NCBI RefSeq assembly: GCF_004217175.1 | Contig: NZ_SHKI01000002.1 | Location: 611,000-674,999 of the forward strand | DNA length: 64,000 nucleotides | Source: Leucobacter luti | Lineage (GTDB): Bacteria; Actinomycetota; Actinomycetes; Actinomycetales; Microbacteriaceae | Direction of reading: 5' to 3' | In this document: positions 25,357 to 33,893 of the stretch, in pieces | Numbering within the stretch: position 1 is the first letter of the stretch | How the letters are laid out: the number at the start of each line of letters is the position of its first letter | Program-made: the position numbers and the translations under genes | The notes under the pieces: model-generated | What the model was told of the DNA's origin: nothing | What the model saw: only the letters and a program-made list of their open reading frames with translations | The model's database searches: none

Positions 25357-26313
25357 ATGACTTACGCGCGGCGCATCGCATCCAAACTGGGTGCGCTCCT
25401 GCTCACGCTGTTCCTAGCGTCCCTGCTGGTGTTTTTCTCGCGCTTCATGGTGCCGGGCGACCCCGTCAGCTTCCTGCTGCGGGGCCGCAAGCCCAGCCCG
25501 GAAGCGATCGCAGCGGTGACCGAGCAGTTCGGCCTCAACCTGCCCCCGTGGCAGCAGTACGTGAACTGGGTGCTCGGTATCTTCCGCGGTGACTTCGGTC
25601 GCTCGCTCCAGTATCGGCAAGACGTCGCCAGCGTGATCGGGGACCGGCTCCCCGTCACGCTCGGGCTCGTGGTGCTCGCGGCACTCATGATCGCGATCGT
25701 GGGGGTCTCCGGCGGCGTCATCGCCGCCCTCAACCGCGGCAAGCTCGCAGACCGCGCGATGCTGATCTTCCTCACTGTGCTCGGGGCGATCCCCTCGTTC
25801 GTCGGCTCGATCGTGCTCATCGCCGTGTTCGCCGTGACGCTCGGGTGGTTCCCCACGTTCGGATCCGGCACCGGCTTCTGGGACACGATCTACCACCTCT
25901 TCCTCCCGGCGCTCGCGCTCGCAATCGCGTTCGTGGTGCTCGTGGGCAAGGTGACCCGCTCCTCGATGGTCGAGCAGATCGGGCGCGAGCACGTCGAAGT
26001 TGCCACCAGCCGCGGCCTCAAGCGCGGCACCGTGATCCGGCGCCACGTGTTCCGCAACGCGATCGGCCCGATCGTCACCGTGAGCGGTCTGCTCGTCGCT
26101 GGCCTCCTCGTGGCCAGCACGATCGTGGAGTCGGCGTTCGGTATCTCCGGGCTCGGCTCGCTGCTCGTGCAATCGGTCGACCGCCTCGATTTCCCCGTCG
26201 TGCAGATGATCGTGCTGTTCGTCGTGGCCGCGTTCGTCGTGGTCAACGCGATCGTCGACCTGCTCGAACCCCTGATCGACCCACGTGCCGCCGCAGGAGC
26301 TGATGCGCGATGA
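25357..26313 (+). CDS. dipeptide/oligopeptide-type ABC permease (DppB-like)
   Basis: A 318-residue permease with six hydrophobic segments. The N-terminal part has DPVSFLLRGRKPSPEAIAAVTEQFGL and the C-terminal part the EAA loop REHVEVATSRGLKRGTVIRRHVFRNAI that contacts the ATPase. Its stop overlaps the next permease start (ATGA at 26310). First membrane subunit of the amidohydrolase-linked importer. Confidence 0.93.
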   Translation: MTYARRIASKLGALLLTLFLASLLVFFSRFMVPGDPVSFLLRGRKPSPEAIAAVTEQFGLNLPPWQQYVNWVLGIFRGDFGRSLQYRQDVASVIGDRLPVTLGLVVLAALMIAIVGVSGGVIAALNRGKLADRAMLIFLTVLGAIPSFVGSIVLIAVFAVTLGWFPTFGSGTGFWDTIYHLFLPALALAIAFVVLVGKVTRSSMVEQIGREHVEVATSRGLKRGTVIRRHVFRNAIGPIVTVSGLLVAGLLVASTIVESAFGISGLGSLLVQSVDRLDFPVVQMIVLFVVAAFVVVNAIVDLLEPLIDPRAAAGADAR

Positions 26314-27176
26314 CTGTCCCGAACCCCACCACAGCGGTGCGCGTCATGCGCGCCCCGCGCGCCCGCCGCTCGAGCTGGCTGTTTCTCGCGAGCGCGGCCG
26401 TGCTCGCCGCGGTGACGCTCGCCGCCGCGTTCGCGCCGTTCGTGGCGCCCTACGACCCAGACGCCGTCGACTTCCTCGCGTTCAACGGCGGCCCCAGCGC
26501 CGCCCACTGGCTCGGCACCGACGGCCTCGGCCGCGACATCCTGAGCCGCATGATCTGGGGCGCGCGCACCGCGCTGCTCGGCCCGCTGCTCGTGGTGATC
26601 TTCTCGACGGTGGTCGGGATCCTGCTCGGCCTCCTCGCTGGGTGGCGCGGCGGCTGGATCGACGCCGTCCTCGGCCGGGCCTTCGACGTGGTCTTCGCGT
26701 TCCCCGCGCTGCTGATCGCCATCATGGCCGTCGCGCTGTTCGGCAAGGGGCTCGTCGCACCCGTGATCGCCATGAGCCTCGCCTACGCGCCCTACGTCGC
26801 TAGGCTCACGCGGTCGCTCATCACCGCCGAGCGCAACCGACCGTACGTCGCCGCCTACCGCGTCCAAGGGTTCGGCGGCGCGTGGATCGCGCTGCGCCGC
26901 GTGCTGCCGAACGTGTTTCCCATCGTGGGCGCGCAGTCGACGCTCAACTTCGGGTACGTGCTCGCCGAGCTCGCAGGACTCTCATTCCTCGGACTTGGAG
27001 TGCAGGCCCCGGCGGCCGACTGGGGTGCCATGATCAACGAGGCGCAGCCCGGCATCGCTGGCGGGCACTTCCTCCCGGCCGTCGTGCCGGCCGTCGCCGT
27101 CGTGATCGTGGTGGTCGCGGTCAACATCATCGGCGAGGAACTGTCGGAACGAATCGGAGGGGGTGTGTCAGCATGA
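26310..27176 (+). CDS. dipeptide/oligopeptide-type ABC permease (DppC-like)
   Basis: A 288-residue permease. It has LGTDGLGRDILSRMIWGARTALLGPL, the DppC/OppC hallmark near residue 70, and the EAA loop NRPYVAAYRVQGFGGAWIALRRVLPNVFP. ATGA overlaps join it to the genes on both sides. It pairs with the DppB-like subunit. Confidence 0.93.
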   Translation: MTVPNPTTAVRVMRAPRARRSSWLFLASAAVLAAVTLAAAFAPFVAPYDPDAVDFLAFNGGPSAAHWLGTDGLGRDILSRMIWGARTALLGPLLVVIFSTVVGILLGLLAGWRGGWIDAVLGRAFDVVFAFPALLIAIMAVALFGKGLVAPVIAMSLAYAPYVARLTRSLITAERNRPYVAAYRVQGFGGAWIALRRVLPNVFPIVGAQSTLNFGYVLAELAGLSFLGLGVQAPAADWGAMINEAQPGIAGGHFLPAVVPAVAVVIVVVAVNIIGEELSERIGGGVSA

Positions 27177-28849
27177 CACTGCTCAACATCAACGAACTGA
27201 CGCTCGACCTCCCCACGGGGAAACGCCTGCTCGACGGCATCTCGATCCGGGTCGCCGAGGGTGAGACGGTCGGCCTGGTCGGCGAATCGGGATCCGGGAA
27301 ATCGCTCACCGCGCGCTCGGTGCTCGGCCTGCTGCCCGACGGCGCGACGACCGCCGGGAGCGTCACCATCGACGGGCACGAGGTGCTGCGCGCCACACAG
27401 CCCGAGCTCCTCGGGGTGCGCCGCACTAGCGCGGCGATGATCTTCCAGGATCCGCGCGCCGGCATCAACCCCATGCGCACGATCGGCGACCACATGACCG
27501 AGGCGCTGCGGTTCTGCCACGGCGTATCGGCGAGCGCCGCGCGCGAGACCGCAGTCTCCCTGCTCCGCGCCGTCCGGCTGCCGCGGCCCGAGGACCACCT
27601 CGGCCAGTACCCGCACGAGTTCTCGGGTGGCATGCTGCAGCGCGTCATGATCGCCGGGGCGCTCACCAGCTCGCCCAAGCTGCTCATCTGCGACGAGCCC
27701 ACCACCGCGCTCGACGTCACCACGCAGGCCGAGATCATCCAGGTGCTGCAGGAGCAGCGGGCCGCGCGGGGCATGGGCATGCTGTTCATCACCCACGACC
27801 TCAACCTCGCCGCGTCGATCTGCGACCGCGTATACGTGATGAGCGGCGGGCAGCTCGTCGAGCAGGGCGGCGCGCGGCAGATCTTCACGGCACCCGAGGC
27901 CGAGTACACCAAGCGCCTGATCGCCGCGACGCCGAGCGTCGAGGTGGGCGGGGGCGTGGCTGCTGCTGCTGGTGCTGGTGTGGGACCCGTGGCCGGGGGT
28001 GTGGCTGCTGGTGCTGCTGTGGCTGAGGCACCCGCGGCCGGTGCGGCTGCGCCGGGCGGGGCTGCTGGCGGGCCGATGGTCTCGGTCGTGGCACTCTCGA
28101 AGACCTACCACCCGCGCGGCCGCGAGGCAGTGCACGCCGTGCGTGACGCGGCGCTCACGATTCCGCGCGGGGGCTCGCTCGGGGTGGTGGGGGAGTCCGG
28201 ATCCGGCAAGTCGACGCTCGCGCGCTTGATCATCGGGCTCGAACGGGCGGACGCGGGGGAGATCCGGATCGCCGGCCGCGAGCGGACCGCCCCGCCGAAG
28301 GACCGCACCGAGCGGCTTGAACGGGCGCGAAGCGTGCAGATGGTGTTCCAGGATCCGTACCTGTCGCTTGACCCGCGCATCCCCGTCGGCCGCGCCGTCG
28401 AGGACACGCTGCGCTTGCACACCGGGCTCGACGCCGCCGCGGCGCAGCGTCGCGTGCTCGAGCTGCTCGCGTCGGTCGGGCTCCGCGAGGAGCACGCGAC
28501 GGCGCGGCCGCGCACGCTGTCTGGCGGGCAGCGGCAGCGCGTGGCGATCGCGCGGGCGCTGGCGGTCGAACCCGACCTCCTCGTCATGGACGAGGCGACC
28601 AGCGCGCTGGACGTCTCCGTGCAGGCACAGGTGCTCGACCTCCTCGCGCGGGTGCGCGAGGAGCGGGGGATCACGATCCTGTTCATCAGCCACGACCTCG
28701 GCGTGGTGCGGCGGGTGTGCGACGAGACCGTCGTGATGCGGCGCGGCGAGATCGTGGAGGCCGGCCCCACGGAGGTGCTGCTCGGCAGCCCTCAGCACGA
28801 GTACACCCGCGCGCTGATCGACTCGGTGCCCCGGCCCGCCTGGGCGTAG
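27173..28849 (+). CDS. fused dipeptide-type ABC ATPases (DppD-DppF)
   Basis: A 558-residue tandem ATPase. The first half has Walker A GESGSGKSLT near residue 40, signature EFSGGMLQRVMIAGAL and Walker B LLICDEPTTALDV. The second half has Walker A GESGSGKST near residue 345, signature LSGGQRQRVAIARAL and Walker B LLVMDEATSALDV. They are joined by a ~45-residue linker of Ala, Gly, Val and Pro (about residues 262-303), encoded by imperfect GCTG/GGTG repeats. Both halves look catalytically complete. Its start overlaps the DppC-like stop. Confidence 0.94.
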   Translation: MTLLNINELTLDLPTGKRLLDGISIRVAEGETVGLVGESGSGKSLTARSVLGLLPDGATTAGSVTIDGHEVLRATQPELLGVRRTSAAMIFQDPRAGINPMRTIGDHMTEALRFCHGVSASAARETAVSLLRAVRLPRPEDHLGQYPHEFSGGMLQRVMIAGALTSSPKLLICDEPTTALDVTTQAEIIQVLQEQRAARGMGMLFITHDLNLAASICDRVYVMSGGQLVEQGGARQIFTAPEAEYTKRLIAATPSVEVGGGVAAAAGAGVGPVAGGVAAGAAVAEAPAAGAAAPGGAAGGPMVSVVALSKTYHPRGREAVHAVRDAALTIPRGGSLGVVGESGSGKSTLARLIIGLERADAGEIRIAGRERTAPPKDRTERLERARSVQMVFQDPYLSLDPRIPVGRAVEDTLRLHTGLDAAAAQRRVLELLASVGLREEHATARPRTLSGGQRQRVAIARALAVEPDLLVMDEATSALDVSVQAQVLDLLARVREERGITILFISHDLGVVRRVCDETVVMRRGEIVEAGPTEVLLGSPQHEYTRALIDSVPRPAWA

Positions 28850-28968
28850 CGGGGCGGGGTGGGGCGTGGCGCGTGCGCTCGCGCCGCCCCGGTGTCGCGG
28901 CGTCGGGGTGTCGGGGTGTCGCCCCCGGCGCCGGCCCTGGCCCTGGCCCCGCCGCCCCGGCCCCTGTC

Positions 28969-29003
<35 letters not shown>

Positions 29004-29040
29004 CCCTGCCGCCCTAGCCGACGAGCGTGCGGCTTCGTCG

Positions 29041-29100
29041 CGAGTGTGCGGCTTCGCGACCGCAGCGAAGCCGCACACTCGTGCGTGGATCCTCCACTCG
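29041..29100. repeat. 60-bp palindromic extragenic element, copy 1
   Basis: Begins CGAGTGTGCG and ends CTCCACTCG. The core is a perfect 17-bp stem (29041-29057 with 29065-29081) around loop GACCGCA. The outer ends CGAGTG and CACTCG are also complementary. Confidence 0.85.
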
Positions 29101-29158
29101 TGCCCCTGCCAGCGCCCGGCCGCGCCAGCGTTCGCCCGCGCGCGCCAGCTCCCGGCCG

Positions 29159-29194
29159 CCCCCGCCCCCGCCCCCGCCCCCGCCCCCGCCCCCG
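29159..29194. repeat. (CCCCCG)6 hexanucleotide repeat
   Basis: Six perfect units between the first and second palindromic elements. The G-rich strand (GGGGGC repeats) could form a G-quadruplex. Confidence 0.95.
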
Positions 29195-29311
29195 CGCCAG
29201 CCCCCGGCACCGCCTCCGCGCCCGCCCACTCGATGGTGCGACGCGATCCCGAGCTCGTGCTCTTTTAGATCTCCCTCCCCTCCCCCCCCCGACGAGTGTG
29301 CGGCTCCGTCG

Positions 29312-29371
29312 CGAGCGTGCGGCTTCGCGACCGCAGCGAAGCCGCACCTTCGTGCGCGGATCCTCCACTCG
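29312..29371. repeat. 60-bp palindromic extragenic element, copy 2
   Basis: Same length, loop GACCGCA and end CTCCACTCG as copy 1. The stem is perfect for 12 bp (GTGCGGCTTCGC and complement), with mismatches near the base. Confidence 0.85.
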
Positions 29372-29517
29372 TGCCCCTGCCAGCGCTCGCGTCAGCGCCA
29401 GCTGCCCGCCCCCGCCCCGCCCGCGCGGTGCCGGGGCGTCAGCCCCGCTGCCACGATCCCGAACTCGTGTTCTTTTGGATTCCTCCCTCCCCCCCCGACG
29501 AGTGTGCGGCTCCGTCG

Positions 29518-29577
29518 CGAGTGTGCGGCTTTGCGACCGCAGTGAAGCCGCACGCTCGTGCGCGGATCCTCCACTCG
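29518..29577. repeat. 60-bp palindromic extragenic element, copy 3
   Basis: Same length and loop as the other copies. The stem top differs on both sides (TTTGC against GTGAA), leaving G-U pairs, so pairing survives in RNA. Confidence 0.85.
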
Positions 29578-29809
29578 TGCCCCTGCCAACGCTCGCCAGC
29601 GCCCGGCCGCGCCAGCGCCCGGCCGCCCGCCCGCACCCGCGCCAGCCCCCCCCCGGCACCGCCTCCGCGCCCGCCCACTCGGTGGTGCGACGCGATCCTC
29701 GGACGACGCGCGCCCTCCACAGGCGTGGTGCGCCGGCCGAGATCTCCGAGTTATCCAGAATCCGCCGACCGGGCGGTTTCCGAGGACCCGCCGCGGCGAG
29801 AATTTCCCC

Positions 29810-30940
29810 ATGAATCTCGAACAGCGACTCAGCCATATCTCACCCAGCGTTGTGCACGCCAGCACACTGTCGCCCACGGAAAAGAACTGGCGAGAGTTGG
29901 CCGGCAACCACGCTTCGCGCCAGGGAGCCAACCCGCCGAGCCACATCCGGCTCCGGCGGGGCTGGTATACCCCCGCCGAGGCCTGGGCCGCTGCTGCGCC
30001 AGAGGAACGCCAGCTCGCGGCCATCGTGGCGTCCACGCGGAGCGAGTGGGCGCCACCGGTCTATTCGCATCGCTCAGCAGCGACCCTGCTCGGCCTCCCC
30101 GCCTGGTCTCACTGGATGGTGTCCGAGCGACCCCGCGGTCCCAACCGCGCAGGGGTGCGGCGGCCGGGACCTGGGGTGCCGCGCGAGCTCACCGTGCACA
30201 TCACGGTGCCGGTCGGGGCGCACGGAACCGGGTCGAGATACGTCGTCAGACACCGGAATCGACTCTCACCCACCGAGTGCGTGCGAATCGCCGGGGTACA
30301 CCTCACGGGCTGGGAACGAACACTGTTCGACCTCGCGCGCACTGAGCCGTTCGTCGTTGCGCTCGCGTGCGCCGACGCGGCCCTCCGTGCGGAGGTGCGG
30401 TCCGGACGCGGCGGGCGGCAGATCGACGCCACAGCCTGGGAAGCCTGGCGTGCTCGTCTCCTGGATCGTGCGGAACGTCTGCCCCGAGGGCGCGGCATTG
30501 CCGCGGTTCGGGCGCTCGCCGAGCTCGCGGATCCGAGAGCCGACTCCCCGCTCGAAAGCGTCAGCCGGCTGCGCGCGCTGCAACTCGGGATCGAGGTTGA
30601 ACCGCAGGCAGAGGTCCTCGCAGAGGACGGCGGGAGCCTCTTCGTGGATCTCCTCATGCGCGAGTACGGAGTGTTTGGCGAGTGCGACGGCAAGTCGAAG
30701 TACACGGATCCAGCGCTTCGGGGTGGGCAGAGCGCCGCGGAAATTGTGTACGCCGAGAAGCGTCGCCACGATTGGATCGCGGGCACTCAGCGTTGGCGGG
30801 GCGTGCGCTGGGGCGCGGCCGAGGTCACCACCTCCGCCGCGTTCGCGCGATTCCTCACCGCGCATGGCGTGCCGGTTCCAGGGAAGCCCGCCCGGCGGCA
30901 TAGTCCGAGCACCGCGCGAGTGCTCGCCCACGCGGGGTAG
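29810..30940 (+). CDS. AbiEi-like / nuclease-fold hypothetical protein
   Basis: A 376-residue protein resembling actinobacterial proteins annotated as type IV toxin-antitoxin AbiEi-family or endonuclease-domain proteins. The first ~100 residues include SHIRLRRGWYTPAEAWAAA and VYSHRSAATLLGLPAW, an AbiEi-like winged-helix layout. The C-terminal part FVDLLMREYGVFGECDGKSKYTDP looks like a PD-(D/E)xK-type core, with acidic Asp and Glu followed by D-G-K. ATG at 29810 is followed by a normal N-terminus, but no clear ribosome binding site is seen. No AbiEii-type toxin gene is adjacent, so it is an orphan. It directly follows the repeat-rich stretch. Confidence 0.65.
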   Translation: MNLEQRLSHISPSVVHASTLSPTEKNWRELAGNHASRQGANPPSHIRLRRGWYTPAEAWAAAAPEERQLAAIVASTRSEWAPPVYSHRSAATLLGLPAWSHWMVSERPRGPNRAGVRRPGPGVPRELTVHITVPVGAHGTGSRYVVRHRNRLSPTECVRIAGVHLTGWERTLFDLARTEPFVVALACADAALRAEVRSGRGGRQIDATAWEAWRARLLDRAERLPRGRGIAAVRALAELADPRADSPLESVSRLRALQLGIEVEPQAEVLAEDGGSLFVDLLMREYGVFGECDGKSKYTDPALRGGQSAAEIVYAEKRRHDWIAGTQRWRGVRWGAAEVTTSAAFARFLTAHGVPVPGKPARRHSPSTARVLAHAG

Positions 30941-30961
30941 CGAAGTGCGTGCGGGTCGCCA

Positions 30962-30993
30962 GCGCGTCGCCGGGGTGCACCTCGGCGACGCGC
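30962..30993. terminator. hairpin between convergent genes
   Basis: GCGCGTCGCCG (30962-30972) pairs exactly with 30983-30993; the loop contains the self-complementary GGTGCACC. It lies after the AbiEi-like stop (30940) and before the stop of the convergent ThDP enzyme (31072). Confidence 0.6.
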
Positions 30994-31071
30994 CTACCGA
31001 CCTCGACCCCGTCCCCGTCCCAGGACACGCGGGACGCAGGAGAGGAGGATCAGTATGAACTCACCGGCAGT

Positions 31072-32856
31072 TTAGGCCTCGGGAACGTCGAGCCCGTTGA
31101 CGCGCTGGATCTCGCGCTGGTACTCGGCGACCACGCTGCGAGAGACGCGGCAGTCGAGCAGAATCGTTCCCTTCGCGCCAGCGGCGGTCCACGCGCCGAG
31201 CGCGTCGAGGTCGCTCAGCGACTCAACGCGCACGCCCTGCGCGCCGAGCGCGGACGCGACCCCGGCGAAGTCGACGTCGGGGATGAGCATGGGGCCCTCG
31301 TCGAGGCCCATGACCCCGTAGAGGTGCACCTCTGCGCCGTAGGCGCCGTCGTTCCACACCACGATCACAGAGCTTGGGGACGTGCGGATTGCGGTCTCAA
31401 GGTCGGCGAGAGCCATGAGGCCGCCACCGTCGCCCGTGCTCAGCACCGTGGTCGTGCCCGGGGCCGCGGCGGCGACGCCGGCGACGGTCGGGAAGCCGAG
31501 CCCGATGGTCTGGTAGGCGGTGCCCACCATCACCATGCGCTCTGGTGAGGCGACCGGCCAGTACATGTTCGCCCAGCCGATGAAGTGCCCGCCATCGGTG
31601 GTGACGTGGCGGCTCGCGGGGAGCTGCTCGCCAATGCGCACGGCGACCGCGCGCGGGTCGAGCCTGCCGTCGCCGCAGACGCCGTCCGGGTGCTCGGCGA
31701 GCCCGTCCGCGCGCACGCGGAGCTCGCCGCCCGCCTCCAGGCCAGCGACGCGCGTGCGCCAGCCGGCGGTGCGCGGGATAGCGGTCTCGAGCGGGCCGAG
31801 CATCGCCGTGAGCGTCGCGCGCGCGTCGCCCTGCAGCAGCAGGTGCGTGATCGGCTCGTTCGACTTCGGAGCAGCCACCTGCTCGTTATCGATCCGGATC
31901 ACGGTGGTCCCCGCGCCGAAAAGATCGCCGAAGCGCATCGTGAACTGGTTGAGCGCGGCGCCCACGACGAGCACCACATCCGCCTTCGCGATCGTCTCCA
32001 TCGCGGGGATTTGCCCGAACCCGCCGGTCACACCGAGGTCGTACTGCTCGGCAGGGAAGATGCCGCGGCCCAGCGCGGTCGTGGAGGTCAGCGCCCCGAG
32101 GGCCTCGGCCACGCGGCCGAGCTCGGTGCCGGCCCCCGAGACGTGAGCGCCCCGGCCCGCGATGATGTGTGGACGCTCGGCCTCCAGGAGCGCGCGCACC
32201 GCCGCCTGCAGCTGGTGGGCCGGGAGACCAGCGATCTGGTCCGGCTCAGCGGGCTCCGGGGCGGGGATCGCGGTGTCGGCGACCGACGCGCTCAGCGCGG
32301 CGAGCACCGCCGGGTCGTTGAGGTCGATCCCGGCGGCTGCTGCGGCCGGCTCCGGGAGCACCGCGGGGGCGTTTACCAGGTCGTAGGGGATGCCGAGCAC
32401 CACGGGCCGCCGGAATCGCATCGCGTACGAGACCGCCCGCTCGACGGTGCGGTCGATGTTCGTGACGGAGAGCATGTGGGTGCGGACGCCGAGCGCCGCG
32501 GCGAGCATCTCCTGGTCGACGTCCCAGGGGCGGGGGCCGGAGCTCGGTGCGTCGCCCACGACAACGAGCATTGGGGTGCGAGCCTGCGTGGCCTCGGCGA
32601 GCGCGGTGAGCGTGTTCGTGAACCCGGCGCCGTACGTCGTCGTCGCGATCGCGAGCTTGCCGCTGACTCGCGAGTATGCGTCGGCGGCGGCGACCGTGCC
32701 GGCTTCGTGCCGCACGGCGGTATACGAGACGCCGGCCGCAGTGAGGTTATCAATCAGGTGTGCGTTGCCGTTGCCCATGAGGCCAAAACTGTGCTCGGCG
32801 TGCCGGGCGAGCGCCTCGGCGAGGGTGCGGGTAAGCGTTGCGGGGGGAGTGGACAT
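31072..32856 (-). CDS. thiamine-diphosphate-dependent enzyme (acetolactate synthase/benzoylformate decarboxylase superfamily)
   Basis: A 594-residue three-domain ThDP enzyme. The catalytic Glu is in VRHEAGTVAAADAYSRVSGK (~residue 52). The central domain starts near PHIIAGRGAHVSGAG. The ThDP/Mg motif begins GDGGGLMALADLETAIR and ends VWNDGAYGAE, about 30 residues apart. ATG at 32856 follows AAGGA at 7 bases. Members decarboxylate 2-oxo acids or form acyloins; the substrate cannot be fixed from the sequence. It is on the same strand as the IclR gene, which faces a ring monooxygenase, so a role on an aromatic or 2-oxo-acid intermediate is plausible. Confidence 0.88.
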   Translation of the reverse strand: MSTPPATLTRTLAEALARHAEHSFGLMGNGNAHLIDNLTAAGVSYTAVRHEAGTVAAADAYSRVSGKLAIATTTYGAGFTNTLTALAEATQARTPMLVVVGDAPSSGPRPWDVDQEMLAAALGVRTHMLSVTNIDRTVERAVSYAMRFRRPVVLGIPYDLVNAPAVLPEPAAAAAGIDLNDPAVLAALSASVADTAIPAPEPAEPDQIAGLPAHQLQAAVRALLEAERPHIIAGRGAHVSGAGTELGRVAEALGALTSTTALGRGIFPAEQYDLGVTGGFGQIPAMETIAKADVVLVVGAALNQFTMRFGDLFGAGTTVIRIDNEQVAAPKSNEPITHLLLQGDARATLTAMLGPLETAIPRTAGWRTRVAGLEAGGELRVRADGLAEHPDGVCGDGRLDPRAVAVRIGEQLPASRHVTTDGGHFIGWANMYWPVASPERMVMVGTAYQTIGLGFPTVAGVAAAAPGTTTVLSTGDGGGLMALADLETAIRTSPSSVIVVWNDGAYGAEVHLYGVMGLDEGPMLIPDVDFAGVASALGAQGVRVESLSDLDALGAWTAAGAKGTILLDCRVSRSVVAEYQREIQRVNGLDVPEA

Positions 32857-32905
32857 CACAGATCCTTGTGCAAAAAATGAGTGGATTGGGAACCGTGTAT
32901 GTCTC

Positions 32906-32927
32906 GCCGCGGCACCAGTGCCGCGGC
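32906..32927. promoter_or_regulatory. 22-bp palindrome upstream of ThDP enzyme gene
   Basis: GCCGCGGCAC, CA, GTGCCGCGGC. It lies about 50 bp upstream of the ThDP gene start and downstream of the IclR stop. It could be an operator or a short IclR terminator; no T-run follows on the minus strand. Confidence 0.4.
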
Positions 32928-33033
32928 AGCAGCGCCCCTTTTTCGCGCGCCTTAGCCGGCCGGGTCGGAGAAACTCCCAACCGGGCTGGACTGTTCCATC
33001 TTAGTGGGTGCCGCCGCGCCGGAAGGAAGGGGG

Positions 33034-33762
33034 CTATCGGTAGTTTTGTGCGATCTGGTCCGCAGTCGCCTGCAGCGCGGAGACGACGCTCTCGATCGAA
33101 TCAGGGAGGTTGAAGTGGACCACGGCGATCGCAGCGGGCGGCTCGCCCTCGAGCCGCAGGGGGACGGCGATCGCGGTGACCCCGTCGATGACCTCGTTGC
33201 GGCTGACCGCGTAGCCATCGCCCTGCGCCAGCGCCGCCGCCTCGCTGAGCGCGGTGTCGCCGAAGGCCGCGATGCGCTCGGCCGCGGTGAGGCTCGACTC
33301 GATCGCGTGGCCGGGGGCGCCGCGGTCCACGGGGTGCCGCACTCCCGGGTTGCGCGCGATCGTCGCGGACACGTTCGACGGTTCGACGGACACGAGCGTC
33401 ACGACCTCGTCGGCGTCGAGCACCGTAATGAAGGCGGTCATCCCGAGCGCGTACGCCAGCTCGGACACCGGGTGCATCGCCGCGGTGTGCAGCACCGGCG
33501 CGACGCCGCGCGCGAGCACGGTGAGTTTGGGGCCGAGCCGAATCTTCCCGGCCGGGTCTCGGGCGACGAAGCGGTGCTGCTCCAGGGTGCGCAGGATCCG
33601 GTACGCGTTCGACCGGTGCACGCCGAGGCCATCGGCGAGCTCGGTGATGGTGAGGGGAGTCTCCGCTTCGGCGAGGAGCTCGAGCGCGCGCAGGCCGCGC
33701 GAGAGGGTCTGGGAGCCGGCCGCCGGGGCGCTGGGCTCTCGTGTCGAGGTCATACGCTCCAT
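33034..33762 (-). CDS. IclR-family transcriptional regulator
   Basis: A 242-residue IclR protein. The winged helix at residues ~17-75 includes LSRGLRALELLAEAETPLTITELADGLGVHRSNAYRILRTLEQHRFVARD. The effector domain (about 90-240) includes GAPGHAIESSL and the closing QATADQIAQNYR. It is divergent from the FAD monooxygenase gene, with a 23-bp inverted repeat between them, and upstream of the ThDP gene on its own strand. IclR proteins typically control aromatic-acid catabolic genes. Confidence 0.92.
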   Translation of the reverse strand: MERMTSTREPSAPAAGSQTLSRGLRALELLAEAETPLTITELADGLGVHRSNAYRILRTLEQHRFVARDPAGKIRLGPKLTVLARGVAPVLHTAAMHPVSELAYALGMTAFITVLDADEVVTLVSVEPSNVSATIARNPGVRHPVDRGAPGHAIESSLTAAERIAAFGDTALSEAAALAQGDGYAVSRNEVIDGVTAIAVPLRLEGEPPAAIAVVHFNLPDSIESVVSALQATADQIAQNYR

Positions 33763-33838
33763 TCTGGCGGATACTGGTGCCGACTGATGTTGTGCGAACG
33801 CGCGCCGCGGTTTATCCTGAGTGTGCGATATTCAAACT

Positions 33839-33861
33839 TTGCGTTCAAATAACGAACGCAA
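33839..33861. promoter_or_regulatory. IclR-type operator candidate
   Basis: TTGCGTTC, seven bases, GAACGCAA is a perfect inverted repeat. It lies 32 bp upstream of the monooxygenase start and inside the IclR/monooxygenase divergent region, in a locally AT-rich stretch. Confidence 0.6.
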
Positions 33862-33893
33862 CCGGGAATGAGCCCGGCAAGTGAGGAGAAACA

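Noticed and set aside
29041-29577. Considered a CRISPR array
   Set aside because: Elements are palindromic with irregular spacing (271 and 206 bp), and no cas genes are present.
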